Assembly: GCA_035646375.1 (NCBI GenBank)
Contig: DASRPM010000172.1
Span: 1 to 22,750 of the forward strand
Source: DASYRM01 sp035646375
GTDB lineage: Bacteria; Acidobacteriota; Vicinamibacteria; Vicinamibacterales; UBA2999
Reading direction: 5' to 3'
Length of the DNA: 22,750 bases
A model generated the notes under the pieces. That model did not search any database. It saw only the letters and a list, made by a program, of their open reading frames with translations, and was not told the origin of the DNA. The stretch's first letter is position 1. Every line of letters begins with the position of its first letter. Below are positions 1 to 7,286 of the stretch, one piece after another. The translations under genes and the position numbers were made by a program.

Positions 1-105
1 CTCGACGCGCACGTGGTGGCCGCGCACACGCGCAAGTACCGCGACGAGATCCTGCCGCTCACCGGCAGTCCGCTCGACGAGCGGGTGTTCAGGGGCGCCA
101 GGTAG
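1..105 (+). CDS. C-terminal fragment of an unidentified protein
   Basis: Reading frame 1 is open from the window edge and ends at a TAG at 103-105, giving the last 34 residues of a protein whose start lies outside the window. The fragment is hydrophilic (it begins LDAHVVAAHTRKYRDE and ends RVFRGAR) and has no motif I recognise. Codon use is GC-rich like the neighbours. It converges on the phosphodiesterase gene, with 33 bp between the two stop codons. Function cannot be assigned from this piece. Confidence 0.55.
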   Translation, partial: LDAHVVAAHTRKYRDEILPLTGSPLDERVFRGAR

Positions 106-112
106 TCGGACT

Positions 113-134
113 AAGGACCAAGAACCAAGGACCA
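113..134. repeat. Short direct repeat between convergent genes
   Basis: The octamer AAGGACCA occurs at 113-120 and again at 127-134, separated by AGAACC, a degenerate copy of the same unit. It fills most of the 33-bp gap between two convergent stop codons. GTAGTC at 102-107 and GACTAC at 137-142 flank it as a 6-bp inverted repeat, so it may fold as a weak two-way terminator. No T-run follows. Confidence 0.4.
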
Positions 135-138
135 GAGA

Positions 139-1962
139 CTACTTGAGTCCCACCGTGCGGCCCGGAGTGCCCGCGGCGTCGAAGTAGCGCACGCCGGCCA
201 CTTCCTGATAACGCAGCGTGGTGCGGAGCCCGTTCGGGCCGGGCTTCGCACGCAGGGTCCGCACGGTCACGCGCGCCGCCCGGCCGTTGACGAGCGCTTC
301 CTCGAGCACGCGGCCGGTCAGCGTGCCGCGCGGCGCGCGCGGCAATCCCATGATCCGGGCAATCGTCGGGTGCACGTCCACGTTCCCCACCGGCATCGTG
401 TCCACGAATCCGCGCTTGAAGCTGGGGCCCGCCGCGGCCATGAAATTGAAGGTCTCGGCCCGGCCGAAGCCGCCGTGGTGCCCCTGCCCTTGCTGCCCGG
501 CGTTCGAGACCGCGACGCTGCAATTCGTTTCCACCGCGCACCCGGTGGTGAACGAGCGCAGGTTGACGACGATCGACGGGCGGGGTGTCCCAGCACGGCC
601 CCGCAAGCGAATCGCGCTCGTGGGCAGCGCGCCCGCGATCTCGCCGAGCGCGTCGTCGACGAACATGCCGCTCACGTAGTCCTGCGTCATGAGCGCGTCG
701 ACGGTCCGTGCGGCCAGCGTTCGCTGGGCGGCGCCGAACAGATAGATCAGCGCCACACCGCCATCGGCCGCGACGACAGATTCGGGTGTCGCGGGGTCCT
801 GGCCGAGCACGCCGTGCCCGTTGGTGTGCTCACCAGGAGCCACGCGGCGGTTCTTCTGGCCCGGATCCCACAGCGGCAGGCCGAGCGCCTCGGCCAGATC
901 GAGGGCGACGAAACCGGGCGGCAGATGGCCGGGCGCGACGTCGGCGTACTTCCGCTTGGCGGCCGGGCTCGTGCTGCTCTCCCGTGACACCGTGGTGAAG
1001 CCGTGATCCGCCGCCACGATGATGTTGGTGGTGGCGGCGAGGTCGTGCGCGGCCAGCGCCTCGCGGAGCCGGCGCAGGTTGTCGTCGGCGTTGCGGATGG
1101 CCGCCATCGTCGTGGGGCCGTTGATGCCGGGAGTCAGGCGTCCGAAGCTGTCGCCCTGGTTGTGCTGCGAACCGTCGGGATCGCGGGACCAGTAGACGAT
1201 GAGAAACGGCTTGCTCCGAGCCTTGAACATCGGGAGCACGACGCGCGTGGCAACGTCGGTAATCCAGGTCTGCTGCGCCACGTTCGCCGTGGTCGTTCCG
1301 GGGTTCTGGAAATTGCCGCCGCGCCCGTTGTCGCCGCGCGGGGGCGCCGCGGTGGCGAGGCCCGCCGCCGTCATGGCCGCCACCACCTCCGGTGCGAGCG
1401 GCACGCCGGCCGCCGCGCCCGTCACGTCGTCAACGACGATGGTGGCGCGGTCGTGAAAGGCCGCCAGGTCCTGCAGCAGCGCGGGCCCGTGCTTGCCGAT
1501 GGTCGCCGTGCTGTAGCCGGCGCGCCGCGCCAGGGCAAGCATCGTGCTCTGCGGCATGAAGCCGCCCATCCGCTCCTCGATCTCGCCGAGCACCGCGTCC
1601 ACCTCGATGAAGGGCACGCGCGACCCGTTCGCGCTGCGCACGTCCCACGGCATGAGCAGCGAATTGCCGAAGACGCCGGTATCGCCCGGAAAATGCCCGG
1701 TGGCCAGCGCCGCCGCGTTGGGCATCGTCAGGGTCGGGTAGACCGAGTGGGAGTTGCCGAACGTCACGCCGTCGCGGGCGAGGGAGGCGAGCGTGGGCGC
1801 CGTCTCCATCGACACCATGCCGCCGCGCAGGCCGTCGGGCACGAACAGAATCACATTGGGTGGCGGATCGGCCGCTCCCGCGCTCGAGACGAGCACCAGC
1901 ACGACCGCCGACAGCACCAGACCGAGAGGGGCGCGGACGAGGGAGGACGCGGGTGGCGGCAC
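139..1962 (-). CDS. Secreted alkaline-phosphatase-superfamily phosphodiesterase/nucleotide pyrophosphatase
   Basis: A 607-residue protein of the type I phosphodiesterase/nucleotide pyrophosphatase family, expected to hydrolyse phosphodiester or pyrophosphate bonds outside the cytoplasm with two metal ions. Visible motifs, in order: a hydrophobic N-terminal segment ending SSAGAADPPP (signal peptide); VILFVPDG with the first metal Asp (about D43); YPTLTMPN with the likely nucleophile Thr (about T79), followed by ATGHFPGDTGVFGN; SRDPDGSQHNQG supplying Asp and His; VAADHGF with Asp/His; and GQGHHGGFG near the C-terminus with a further metal His. I chose the GTG at 1962-1960. The only ATG upstream in frame (2175) lies inside the divergent aldolase gene and would add 71 low-complexity residues before the signal peptide. 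The natural substrate is not clear; a phosphonoacetate-hydrolase-like or sulfatase-like activity is possible. Confidence 0.85.
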   Translation of the reverse strand: MPPPASSLVRAPLGLVLSAVVLVLVSSAGAADPPPNVILFVPDGLRGGMVSMETAPTLASLARDGVTFGNSHSVYPTLTMPNAAALATGHFPGDTGVFGNSLLMPWDVRSANGSRVPFIEVDAVLGEIEERMGGFMPQSTMLALARRAGYSTATIGKHGPALLQDLAAFHDRATIVVDDVTGAAAGVPLAPEVVAAMTAAGLATAAPPRGDNGRGGNFQNPGTTTANVAQQTWITDVATRVVLPMFKARSKPFLIVYWSRDPDGSQHNQGDSFGRLTPGINGPTTMAAIRNADDNLRRLREALAAHDLAATTNIIVAADHGFTTVSRESSTSPAAKRKYADVAPGHLPPGFVALDLAEALGLPLWDPGQKNRRVAPGEHTNGHGVLGQDPATPESVVAADGGVALIYLFGAAQRTLAARTVDALMTQDYVSGMFVDDALGEIAGALPTSAIRLRGRAGTPRPSIVVNLRSFTTGCAVETNCSVAVSNAGQQGQGHHGGFGRAETFNFMAAAGPSFKRGFVDTMPVGNVDVHPTIARIMGLPRAPRGTLTGRVLEEALVNGRAARVTVRTLRAKPGPNGLRTTLRYQEVAGVRYFDAAGTPGRTVGLK

Positions 1963-1968
1963 GGCCGC

Positions 1969-1974
1969 ATTGTA
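1969..1974 (-). promoter_or_regulatory. Putative -10 element (TACAAT) for the phosphodiesterase gene
   Basis: On the minus strand TACAAT lies at 1974-1969, leaving only 6 nt before the proposed GTG start. No Shine-Dalgarno sequence is visible in the GGCTACAATGCGGCC leader. If this is the -10 element, transcription would begin at or next to the start codon, giving a leaderless mRNA. No clear -35 box is seen at 16-18 bp. Confidence 0.4.
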
Positions 1975-2004
1975 GCCATCCGGGGTGTCGGCGCCTTGTC
2001 GGCC

Positions 2005-2043
2005 TGGTGCCGGGCTTGCGCGGGGCGTGAGCGCGGGTACATA
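2005..2043 (+). promoter_or_regulatory. Candidate promoters upstream of the aldolase gene
   Basis: Two overlapping readings exist in the 101-bp divergent gap. TGGTGCCGGGCTTGCG (2005-2020) has GG and TTGC at sigma-54-like -24/-12 spacing but departs from the consensus in the TGGCAC half. Alternatively TTGCGC (2016-2021) and TACATA (2038-2043), 16 bp apart, would be a weak sigma-70-type promoter. A GGAG ribosome-binding site follows at 2053-2056, before the ATG at 2064. Neither promoter reading is strong in DNA this GC-rich. Confidence 0.25.
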
Positions 2044-2063
2044 GTCTCGGCCGGAGAGTCGCC

Positions 2064-3185
2064 ATGAGACCTTTCGTTCTTGCCGCTGTCGTGTCGTCGG
2101 TGGTCGTGACCATGGTGTTCGTCGCGCGCGCGCAGAACGCGCAGGCGCCGGGGGCCCAGCCGGGGCAGGCTGCACCGGCGCAGGGGACGCAACCCGCGGC
2201 GGGCCGCGGCCGCGGCGCCACCGCCGATCCCTATGCCAACAACGCCGTACCCGGCACGCAGACGTTTCCGCTTGCCGCGAAGGCCGGCGTGGACAGCAAT
2301 GCCCGCATGGTGGCGCCAGCGGGGGCGGTGAACCAGGGGCCCTTCGACCCGGCCAGCTGGAAGTACGGCACCGCGTTCGACGCGCCGCCGGGCTCCAAGA
2401 TCTGGAACCCGGTCAAGCTGAAGCTGATGCAGGGCGGCAAGGTGACGGGCGGCACGTTCTTCGGCGCCAGCGACCCCTCCACCTACTGCGCGATGGCCAA
2501 CGCCGGCTACGACTTCATCTGGACCGAGATGCAGCACGACCAGCGCGACTGGGAGACCGCCGCGCGCCTTTGGCGGACGTGTCCGCACGCGAAAGCGGTG
2601 CCCGGTGCGCGGGTGGCCGCCGCCGACGAGCGCGAGATCCAGCACGCCACCGATGCCGGTGCGCTGGTGATCGTCGTGCCGACGATCGACACGGTGGAAG
2701 AGGCGATCGAGGCGCGCAACTGGACCTACTTCCCGCCGCTCGGCCGCCGCAGCAACGGCGGCGGACAGGCGTTCGACGCCAGCATGTGGGGCGGCGTGCC
2801 CGGCGGCTACCGCAACACCATCAACGACAACATCGTGCTGATTCTGATGATCGAGACGCTCGAGGGGCTGAGGAACGCCGACGCCATCGCCAAGGTGCCG
2901 GGCGTCACGGCCCTCTTTGCCGCCAGCGGCGACCTTGCCAACTTCTCGGGCTATCGCCAGGGGACACCCGACTACGAGCGCGCCATCAACATCGTGCACG
3001 ACTCCACGCTGCGGGCCGGCATCCGGCTGTGCGGCCCTCTCGCGTGGCGCGATCGCCCCGACTTCACGTGCTTCCAGGCCGGCAGCGAGACGGCAGCGAT
3101 CAACCGCGGCGTGGCCGCCGAGCTCGGGCCGCTCGGCAACACGCAGGCCAAGCCCGAGGTCGGACCCTTCGCCGAACGGCGCTGA
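2064..3185 (+). CDS. Exported HpcH/HpaI-family aldolase
   Basis: A 373-residue member of the HpcH/HpaI aldolase (citrate lyase beta-like, TIM-barrel) family, whose known members cleave or form 2-keto-3-deoxy acids from pyruvate and an aldehyde with a divalent metal. Recognisable elements: GGKVTGGTFFGASDPS; FIWTEMQHDQRDW with the family's catalytic-type His (about H158); PGARVAAADEREIQHATDAG with the substrate-binding-type Arg (R183); VIVVPTIDTVEEA; and the metal ligands in MIETLEG (E264) and AASGDLANFSG (D290). The active site therefore looks intact. Unusually, the N-terminus is a clear signal peptide (about residues 1-23, ending VARA) followed by an Ala/Pro/Gln/Gly-rich linker to about residue 50, so the enzyme should leave the cytoplasm. 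The next gene starts 3 nt after its stop. The substrate is unknown. Confidence 0.82.
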   Translation: MRPFVLAAVVSSVVVTMVFVARAQNAQAPGAQPGQAAPAQGTQPAAGRGRGATADPYANNAVPGTQTFPLAAKAGVDSNARMVAPAGAVNQGPFDPASWKYGTAFDAPPGSKIWNPVKLKLMQGGKVTGGTFFGASDPSTYCAMANAGYDFIWTEMQHDQRDWETAARLWRTCPHAKAVPGARVAAADEREIQHATDAGALVIVVPTIDTVEEAIEARNWTYFPPLGRRSNGGGQAFDASMWGGVPGGYRNTINDNIVLILMIETLEGLRNADAIAKVPGVTALFAASGDLANFSGYRQGTPDYERAINIVHDSTLRAGIRLCGPLAWRDRPDFTCFQAGSETAAINRGVAAELGPLGNTQAKPEVGPFAERR

Positions 3186-3188
3186 CGC

Positions 3189-4277
3189 GTGCCGCGTCTT
3201 CTCATCCTCGGCGCCGGCCACATCGGGCGCGCCGTGGCGCACCTGCTCACCACGGCCGAGGGTGAGCCGCGCTACGACGTCACGCTTGCCGATCGCGCGC
3301 TCGATCCGCACGTCGTGGAGCGCTTCGGCAGCCGCTGCCGGACGGTGGACGGCGACGACGTGGACACGTTCGCGCGCGCCATCGAGGGGCACGACATCGT
3401 CGTCAACGCGCTCCCCTTCCATCTTGGGAGCGCGATCGCCAAGGCCGCCGCCGGCCGCGCGCACTACTTCGATCTGACCGAGGACCTCGACGCGGCGCGC
3501 GTCATTCGCGCGCTCGCCGGCGGCGCGGCCACCGCGTTCATGCCGCAGTGCGGGCTGGCGCCGGGGTTCATCAGCATCGCCGGCTACGCGCTGTCGCGCG
3601 GCTTCGACACGCTCGAACGACTGCACATGCGGGTGGGCGCGCTGCCGCAATACCCGACCAACGCGCTCAAATACAACCTCACGTGGTCGGTGGACGGCCT
3701 GATCAACGAGTACGTCCACCCGTGCGAGGCGATCGTGGACGGCGCCCGCATCGAGCAGCCGCCGCTCGAGGGCTATGAGAGCTTCGCGCTCGACGGCGTG
3801 AACTACGAGGCGTTCAACACGTCCGGCGGGCTGGGCACGCTGGCCGAGACGCTCAGCGGGCAGGTGCAGTATCTCGACTACAAGACCATCCGCTATCCCG
3901 GCCACCGCGACATCGCCAAGCTGATGCTCCAGGACTTCGGCCTCGCGGGAAAGCGGGACGTGATGAAAGACATCCTGCGAACCGCCATCCCCACGACCGA
4001 GCAGGACGTCGTGGTGGTGTTCGTCACCGCGTCGGGGCTGAAGGGCGACGTCCGCACCCAGGTGTCGTTCGCGCGCAAGGTCTACGCGCAGACGTGGGCC
4101 GGCATGCCGATGACCGGCATCCAGATCACGACCGCCAGCGGCCTCTGCGGAGTCCTGGATCTCTTCGTCAAGGGCGCGTTGCCGAAGCGCGGCTTCATCC
4201 GCCAGGAGGAGGTGGCGCTGGCGGACTTCCTGGCGAACAGATTTGGCCGCGCCTACGAAGCGGCGGCGGTGCGTTGA
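3189..4277 (+). CDS. Saccharopine dehydrogenase-like oxidoreductase
   Basis: A 362-residue cytoplasmic NAD(P)-dependent oxidoreductase of the saccharopine dehydrogenase/lysine 6-dehydrogenase type. The N-terminus has a Rossmann glycine motif (LLILGAGHIGRAVAHLL, residues 4-20). The acidic end of beta-2 reads VTLADRALD, and IVVNALPFHLG and YFDLTEDLDAARVI follow as in the family's NADP-binding domain. The C-terminal domain begins near MPQCGLAPGFISIAGYAL and contains LPQYPTNALKYNLTWSVDGLINEY, typical of the lysine-pathway group. The start is GTG at 3189, 3 nt after the aldolase stop, with no separate ribosome-binding site, which suggests translational coupling. The exact substrate (saccharopine, lysine or another amino acid) cannot be decided. 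No other lysine-pathway gene is nearby. Confidence 0.8.
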   Translation: MPRLLILGAGHIGRAVAHLLTTAEGEPRYDVTLADRALDPHVVERFGSRCRTVDGDDVDTFARAIEGHDIVVNALPFHLGSAIAKAAAGRAHYFDLTEDLDAARVIRALAGGAATAFMPQCGLAPGFISIAGYALSRGFDTLERLHMRVGALPQYPTNALKYNLTWSVDGLINEYVHPCEAIVDGARIEQPPLEGYESFALDGVNYEAFNTSGGLGTLAETLSGQVQYLDYKTIRYPGHRDIAKLMLQDFGLAGKRDVMKDILRTAIPTTEQDVVVVFVTASGLKGDVRTQVSFARKVYAQTWAGMPMTGIQITTASGLCGVLDLFVKGALPKRGFIRQEEVALADFLANRFGRAYEAAAVR

Positions 4278-4290
4278 TTCTCAGTCGTGG

Positions 4291-4310
4291 GGGCCGGCTT
4301 TAGCCGGCCC
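4291..4310. repeat. REP-like palindrome (hairpin)
   Basis: GGGCCGGC, loop TTTA, then GCCGGCCC: a perfect 8-bp stem with a 4-nt loop, 13 nt after the oxidoreductase stop and 17 nt before the next ATG. No poly-T follows, so it is not a textbook terminator. The reverse complement has GTAC four bases before the stem. The same GTAC-N4-stem layout with a different stem sequence occurs at 10453-10473. Confidence 0.6.
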
Positions 4311-4327
4311 TGGAGTACCCTTTTCGC

Positions 4328-5434
4328 ATGCGATTCCTGGTTGCGGGCGCGTGTCTGCTGAGCCTGGCGGGCGCGTTGACGTCGGCGCAGGCGCCGGCGT
4401 CCTCCCCTGAACGTGACTTCCTGACGCGGCCGCGGCGCCTTACCGTCGAGGGCCGCCGTGCGGGCGAAGGCTACTGGTCGAAGGACGGGAAGAAGCTCGT
4501 GTTCCAGAGCGAGCGCGAGCCGGGCAACCCGTTCTATCAGATCTACACGATGGACATGGGCGCGGGCGACGTGGCGCGCGTGTCGCCAGGCATGGGCAAG
4601 ACCACCTGCTCGTTCTTCCACCCCGAGACCGGCGACGTCCTCTTCGCCTCCACGCATCACGATCCGACGTCGAAGCAGCAGCAGGACGACGAACTGAAGT
4701 TCCGCGCCTCTGGACAGGAGCGGCGCTACTCGTGGGATTACGACCCCGAGATGGAGCTCTACGTTCAGAACGCGAAGACGAAGACCTACCGCCGTCTCAC
4801 CAACGCGCGCGGCTACGACGCCGAAGCGAGCTACTCGCCCGACGGCCAGTGGATCGCGTTCTCGTCCACGCGGCAGGCGTACGACCGCCAGCTGTCGGCG
4901 GCTGAACGCAAGCAGCTCGACACCGACCCGAGCTTCTTCGCCGAGATCTACATCATGCGCGCCGATGCCGACGGATCCGGCGTGAAGCGCCTGACCACTG
5001 TGAACGGCTACGACGGCGGACCCTTCTTCTCGCCCGACGGCAAGCGCATCATCTGGCGCCGCTTCGACGAAGCCGGTCTCATCGCCGACATCTGGACGAT
5101 GAACCTCGACGGCACCGATCAGCGGCAGCTCACGAACTTCGGGGCCATGAGCTGGGCGCCCTACATTCATCCCGCGGGGCAGTACGTGATCTTCGCGTCG
5201 AACAAGCTCGGGTTCGAGAACTTCGAGCTGTTCCTCGTGGACATCGACGGCCGGAAGCAGCCGGTGCGGGTCACCTACTCCGACGGCTTCGACGGCCTGC
5301 CCGTGCCGTCGCCCGACGGCACACAGCTGGCCTGGACGTCGAGCCGCGGCGGCGGGCGTGAGGGTCAGATCTTCCTGGCACAGTGGAATCATGAAAAAGC
5401 GCTCGCGGCCTTGCGCGCCGCTCCAGCGAGGTAA
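4328..5434 (+). CDS. Secreted TolB-like PD40 beta-propeller protein
   Basis: A 368-residue exported protein made of WD40-like/PD40 (TolB-type) beta-propeller repeats. A signal peptide (about residues 1-20, ending TSAQ) is followed by repeats with the family signature: GYWSKDGKKLVFQSERE, ASYSPDGQWIAFSST, PFFSPDGKRIIWRR, YIHPAGQYVIFASN and PVPSPDGTQLAWTSSRG. Each is followed by segments such as IYTMDMGAG, IYIMRADADGSG and IWTMNLDGTDQRQLT. Such proteins act as periplasmic binding platforms or as the sensor half of peptidases; no hydrolase domain follows here. The next gene, an M28 peptidase, starts 4 nt after the stop, so the two are probably cotranscribed and may work together. The ATG at 4328 has GGAG 12 nt upstream, a rather long spacing. 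Confidence 0.82.
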   Translation: MRFLVAGACLLSLAGALTSAQAPASSPERDFLTRPRRLTVEGRRAGEGYWSKDGKKLVFQSEREPGNPFYQIYTMDMGAGDVARVSPGMGKTTCSFFHPETGDVLFASTHHDPTSKQQQDDELKFRASGQERRYSWDYDPEMELYVQNAKTKTYRRLTNARGYDAEASYSPDGQWIAFSSTRQAYDRQLSAAERKQLDTDPSFFAEIYIMRADADGSGVKRLTTVNGYDGGPFFSPDGKRIIWRRFDEAGLIADIWTMNLDGTDQRQLTNFGAMSWAPYIHPAGQYVIFASNKLGFENFELFLVDIDGRKQPVRVTYSDGFDGLPVPSPDGTQLAWTSSRGGGREGQIFLAQWNHEKALAALRAAPAR

Positions 5435-5438
5435 CGAC

Positions 5439-7250
5439 ATGCGCCGCGCGGCCCTGCTCCTCCTCGTCTCGCTCGTCGTTGCCGGCCCCTCTGTTCACAC
5501 CCAGGCACCGGCCCCGGCGACCCGCCCGTTCGTCGAAGTGCTGGCCTCGGAAAAGCTCGGTGGCCGCGAGGCCGGATCGGCCGACGAGCGTGCGGCCGGC
5601 GACTACGTCGCCGCGCAGCTCGCGCGCCTCGGCGCACGGCCGCTGCCCGGACGCGGCGACATGTTTCAGAGCTTTTCGTTCACGGCCGGGAGCCGCGACG
5701 CCGGCTCGCGCGTCGCCGTCACGGCGGGCTCGGCGGCACCGAAGGCATTCACGGCTGGCACCGACGTGCAGGCGCTCTCGTTCTCCGACGACGCCGACAT
5801 CTCGGGGCCGGTGGTGTTCGCGGGCTATGGCATCGTCGTGCCCGAGTCGCAGGGCTTCGGCTACGACAGCTACGCTACGCTCGACGTGAAGGACAAGGTC
5901 GTGGTGGTGCTGCGCTACTTCCCCGAGGACGCCGACCAGCAGACGCGCGCCATTCTCTCGCGCTACGCCGACCTGCGCTACAAGGCGATGGCGGCGCGCC
6001 AGCGCGGCGCGAAGGGGCTCGTGGTGGTCACCGGTCCCCGGTCGCCGAACGCCGGCCTCACCGTGCCGATGACGCTCGACACGGCGCTCGCCGGGTCGGG
6101 AATTGCCGCCGTCAGCGTCAGCGGCGCGGTAGCGTCGGCGCTGTTCGCGGCCGGCAAGCCGCTGGCCGACGCGCAGAAGGATCTCGACACGGGCAACCCG
6201 CACGTCGCGGGCTTCGAGCTGCCGGGCGTCACGGTCACGCTCAAGGCGGCCGTCACCCGCGAGCGGCGCACGGGCCGCAACGTGGTGGCCTATCTGCCCG
6301 CCACCGCCCCCGTGGCGGGCGTCGACAAACCGTGGGTGGCCATCGGCGCGCACTACGATCACCTGGGCCGGACGGCGCACAGCGGCTCACTCGCCTCGCG
6401 CGACGACGCCGGCCGCGCGCACCTCGGCGCCGACGACAACGCCTCCGGCACCGCGGCGGTGCTGGCCATCGCCGGCACGCTCGCGCGGCAGCCGATGCGG
6501 CGGCGCCACCTGCTCGTGGGGCTGTGGAGCGCCGAGGAAATCGGCCTCCTCGGGTCGGCCGCGTTCGTGGCCACACCGCCCGTGCCGGCCGATCAGCTCG
6601 CCGCCTATCTCAACTTCGACATGGTCGGCCGCATGCAGGAAAACAAGCTGGTGGTGCAGGCCACCGGCACGAGCCCGGTGTGGGCGTCGATTCTCGAGCG
6701 CGCCAACGTCGCCGCCGGATTCGATCTCACCGTGCAGCCCGACCCGTACCAGCCCACCGACGTGTCGAACTTCAACCAGGCGAGCGTGCCCAGCCTGTCG
6801 TTCACCACCGGCGGACACACGGACTATCACAAGCCGTCGGACACGGCCGACAAGATCGCCTACGAGGATCTGGATCGCGTGGCCTCGTTCGCCTCCGCCA
6901 TCACACGGCGGCTGATGGACCTCGACCCTGCCCCGCAGTTCGTCAAGGTGGAACAGTCCACGCAGACGGCCTCGCGCACCGGCGTGCGCATCTTCACCGG
7001 CACGGTGCCCGACTATGCCGCCACCGTGAAGGGGCTGCTGCTCGGCGGCGTGGTGGGCGGGGGGCCCGCCGAGCAGGCGGGGCTGCAGAAGGGCGACGTG
7101 ATCGTGGAGATTGCCGGGCAGGCGATCACCAACATCTACGACTACACGTATGCGCTCGACCTGCTGAAGATCGGCCAGGGCGTGAAGGTGGTCTACATGC
7201 GCGGCGCGGAGCGGCGCGAGACGACGCTGACGCCGGCCGCCAGACGATGA
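5439..7250 (+). CDS. Secreted M28-family metallopeptidase with PA and PDZ domains
   Basis: A 603-residue exported zinc aminopeptidase of family M28. A signal peptide (residues 1 to about 22, MRRAALLLLVSL) leads to an interrupted PA-like insert (about 100-260). The catalytic core has the five expected metal/catalytic positions: IGAHYDHLG (H305), GADDNASG (D332/D333), LWSAEEIGLLGS (E366/E367), NFDMVGR (D394) and HTDYHKPSD (H464). The C-terminal 100 residues form a PDZ domain (GGPAEQAGLQKGDVIVEIAG). I chose ATG 5439 because it is followed directly by the signal peptide and preceded by a GAGGT ribosome-binding site that overlaps the previous stop. Starts further upstream (5358, 5391) lie inside the propeller gene. 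Likely role: extracellular or periplasmic peptide degradation, with the PDZ domain tuning substrate or partner binding. Confidence 0.9.
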   Translation: MRRAALLLLVSLVVAGPSVHTQAPAPATRPFVEVLASEKLGGREAGSADERAAGDYVAAQLARLGARPLPGRGDMFQSFSFTAGSRDAGSRVAVTAGSAAPKAFTAGTDVQALSFSDDADISGPVVFAGYGIVVPESQGFGYDSYATLDVKDKVVVVLRYFPEDADQQTRAILSRYADLRYKAMAARQRGAKGLVVVTGPRSPNAGLTVPMTLDTALAGSGIAAVSVSGAVASALFAAGKPLADAQKDLDTGNPHVAGFELPGVTVTLKAAVTRERRTGRNVVAYLPATAPVAGVDKPWVAIGAHYDHLGRTAHSGSLASRDDAGRAHLGADDNASGTAAVLAIAGTLARQPMRRRHLLVGLWSAEEIGLLGSAAFVATPPVPADQLAAYLNFDMVGRMQENKLVVQATGTSPVWASILERANVAAGFDLTVQPDPYQPTDVSNFNQASVPSLSFTTGGHTDYHKPSDTADKIAYEDLDRVASFASAITRRLMDLDPAPQFVKVEQSTQTASRTGVRIFTGTVPDYAATVKGLLLGGVVGGGPAEQAGLQKGDVIVEIAGQAITNIYDYTYALDLLKIGQGVKVVYMRGAERRETTLTPAARR

Positions 7251-7259
7251 GACCCGCCA

Positions 7260-7280
7260 TACAATAAGCAGTCTGAGGAG
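7260..7280 (+). promoter_or_regulatory. Putative -10 and ribosome-binding site for the sugar dehydrogenase gene
   Basis: TACAAT at 7260-7265 lies 10 nt after the peptidase stop and 21 nt before the next ATG. GAGGAG at 7275-7280 is a good Shine-Dalgarno sequence, 6 nt from the ATG at 7287. No clear -35 box is visible, so the -10 call is tentative; the ribosome-binding site is firm. Confidence 0.45.
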
Positions 7281-7286
7281 CGTTCA

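Noticed and set aside
1003..2067. Long open frame on the plus strand across the phosphodiesterase gene
   Set aside because: Arg/His/Gly-rich translation without motifs; the minus strand carries a complete enzyme with intact catalytic motifs. It is a high-GC shadow.
1963..2175. N-terminal extension of the phosphodiesterase from ATG 2175
   Set aside because: It would put 71 Pro/Arg-rich residues before the signal peptide and overlap the start of the divergent aldolase gene.
1851..3905. 684-codon open frame on the minus strand across the aldolase and oxidoreductase genes
   Set aside because: Composition is typical of antisense GC-rich frames and it crosses two well-supported genes on the other strand.
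5376..5391. TGGCAC sequence as a sigma-54 site before the M28 gene
   Set aside because: No GC at the -12 position with correct spacing, and it lies inside the propeller coding region.
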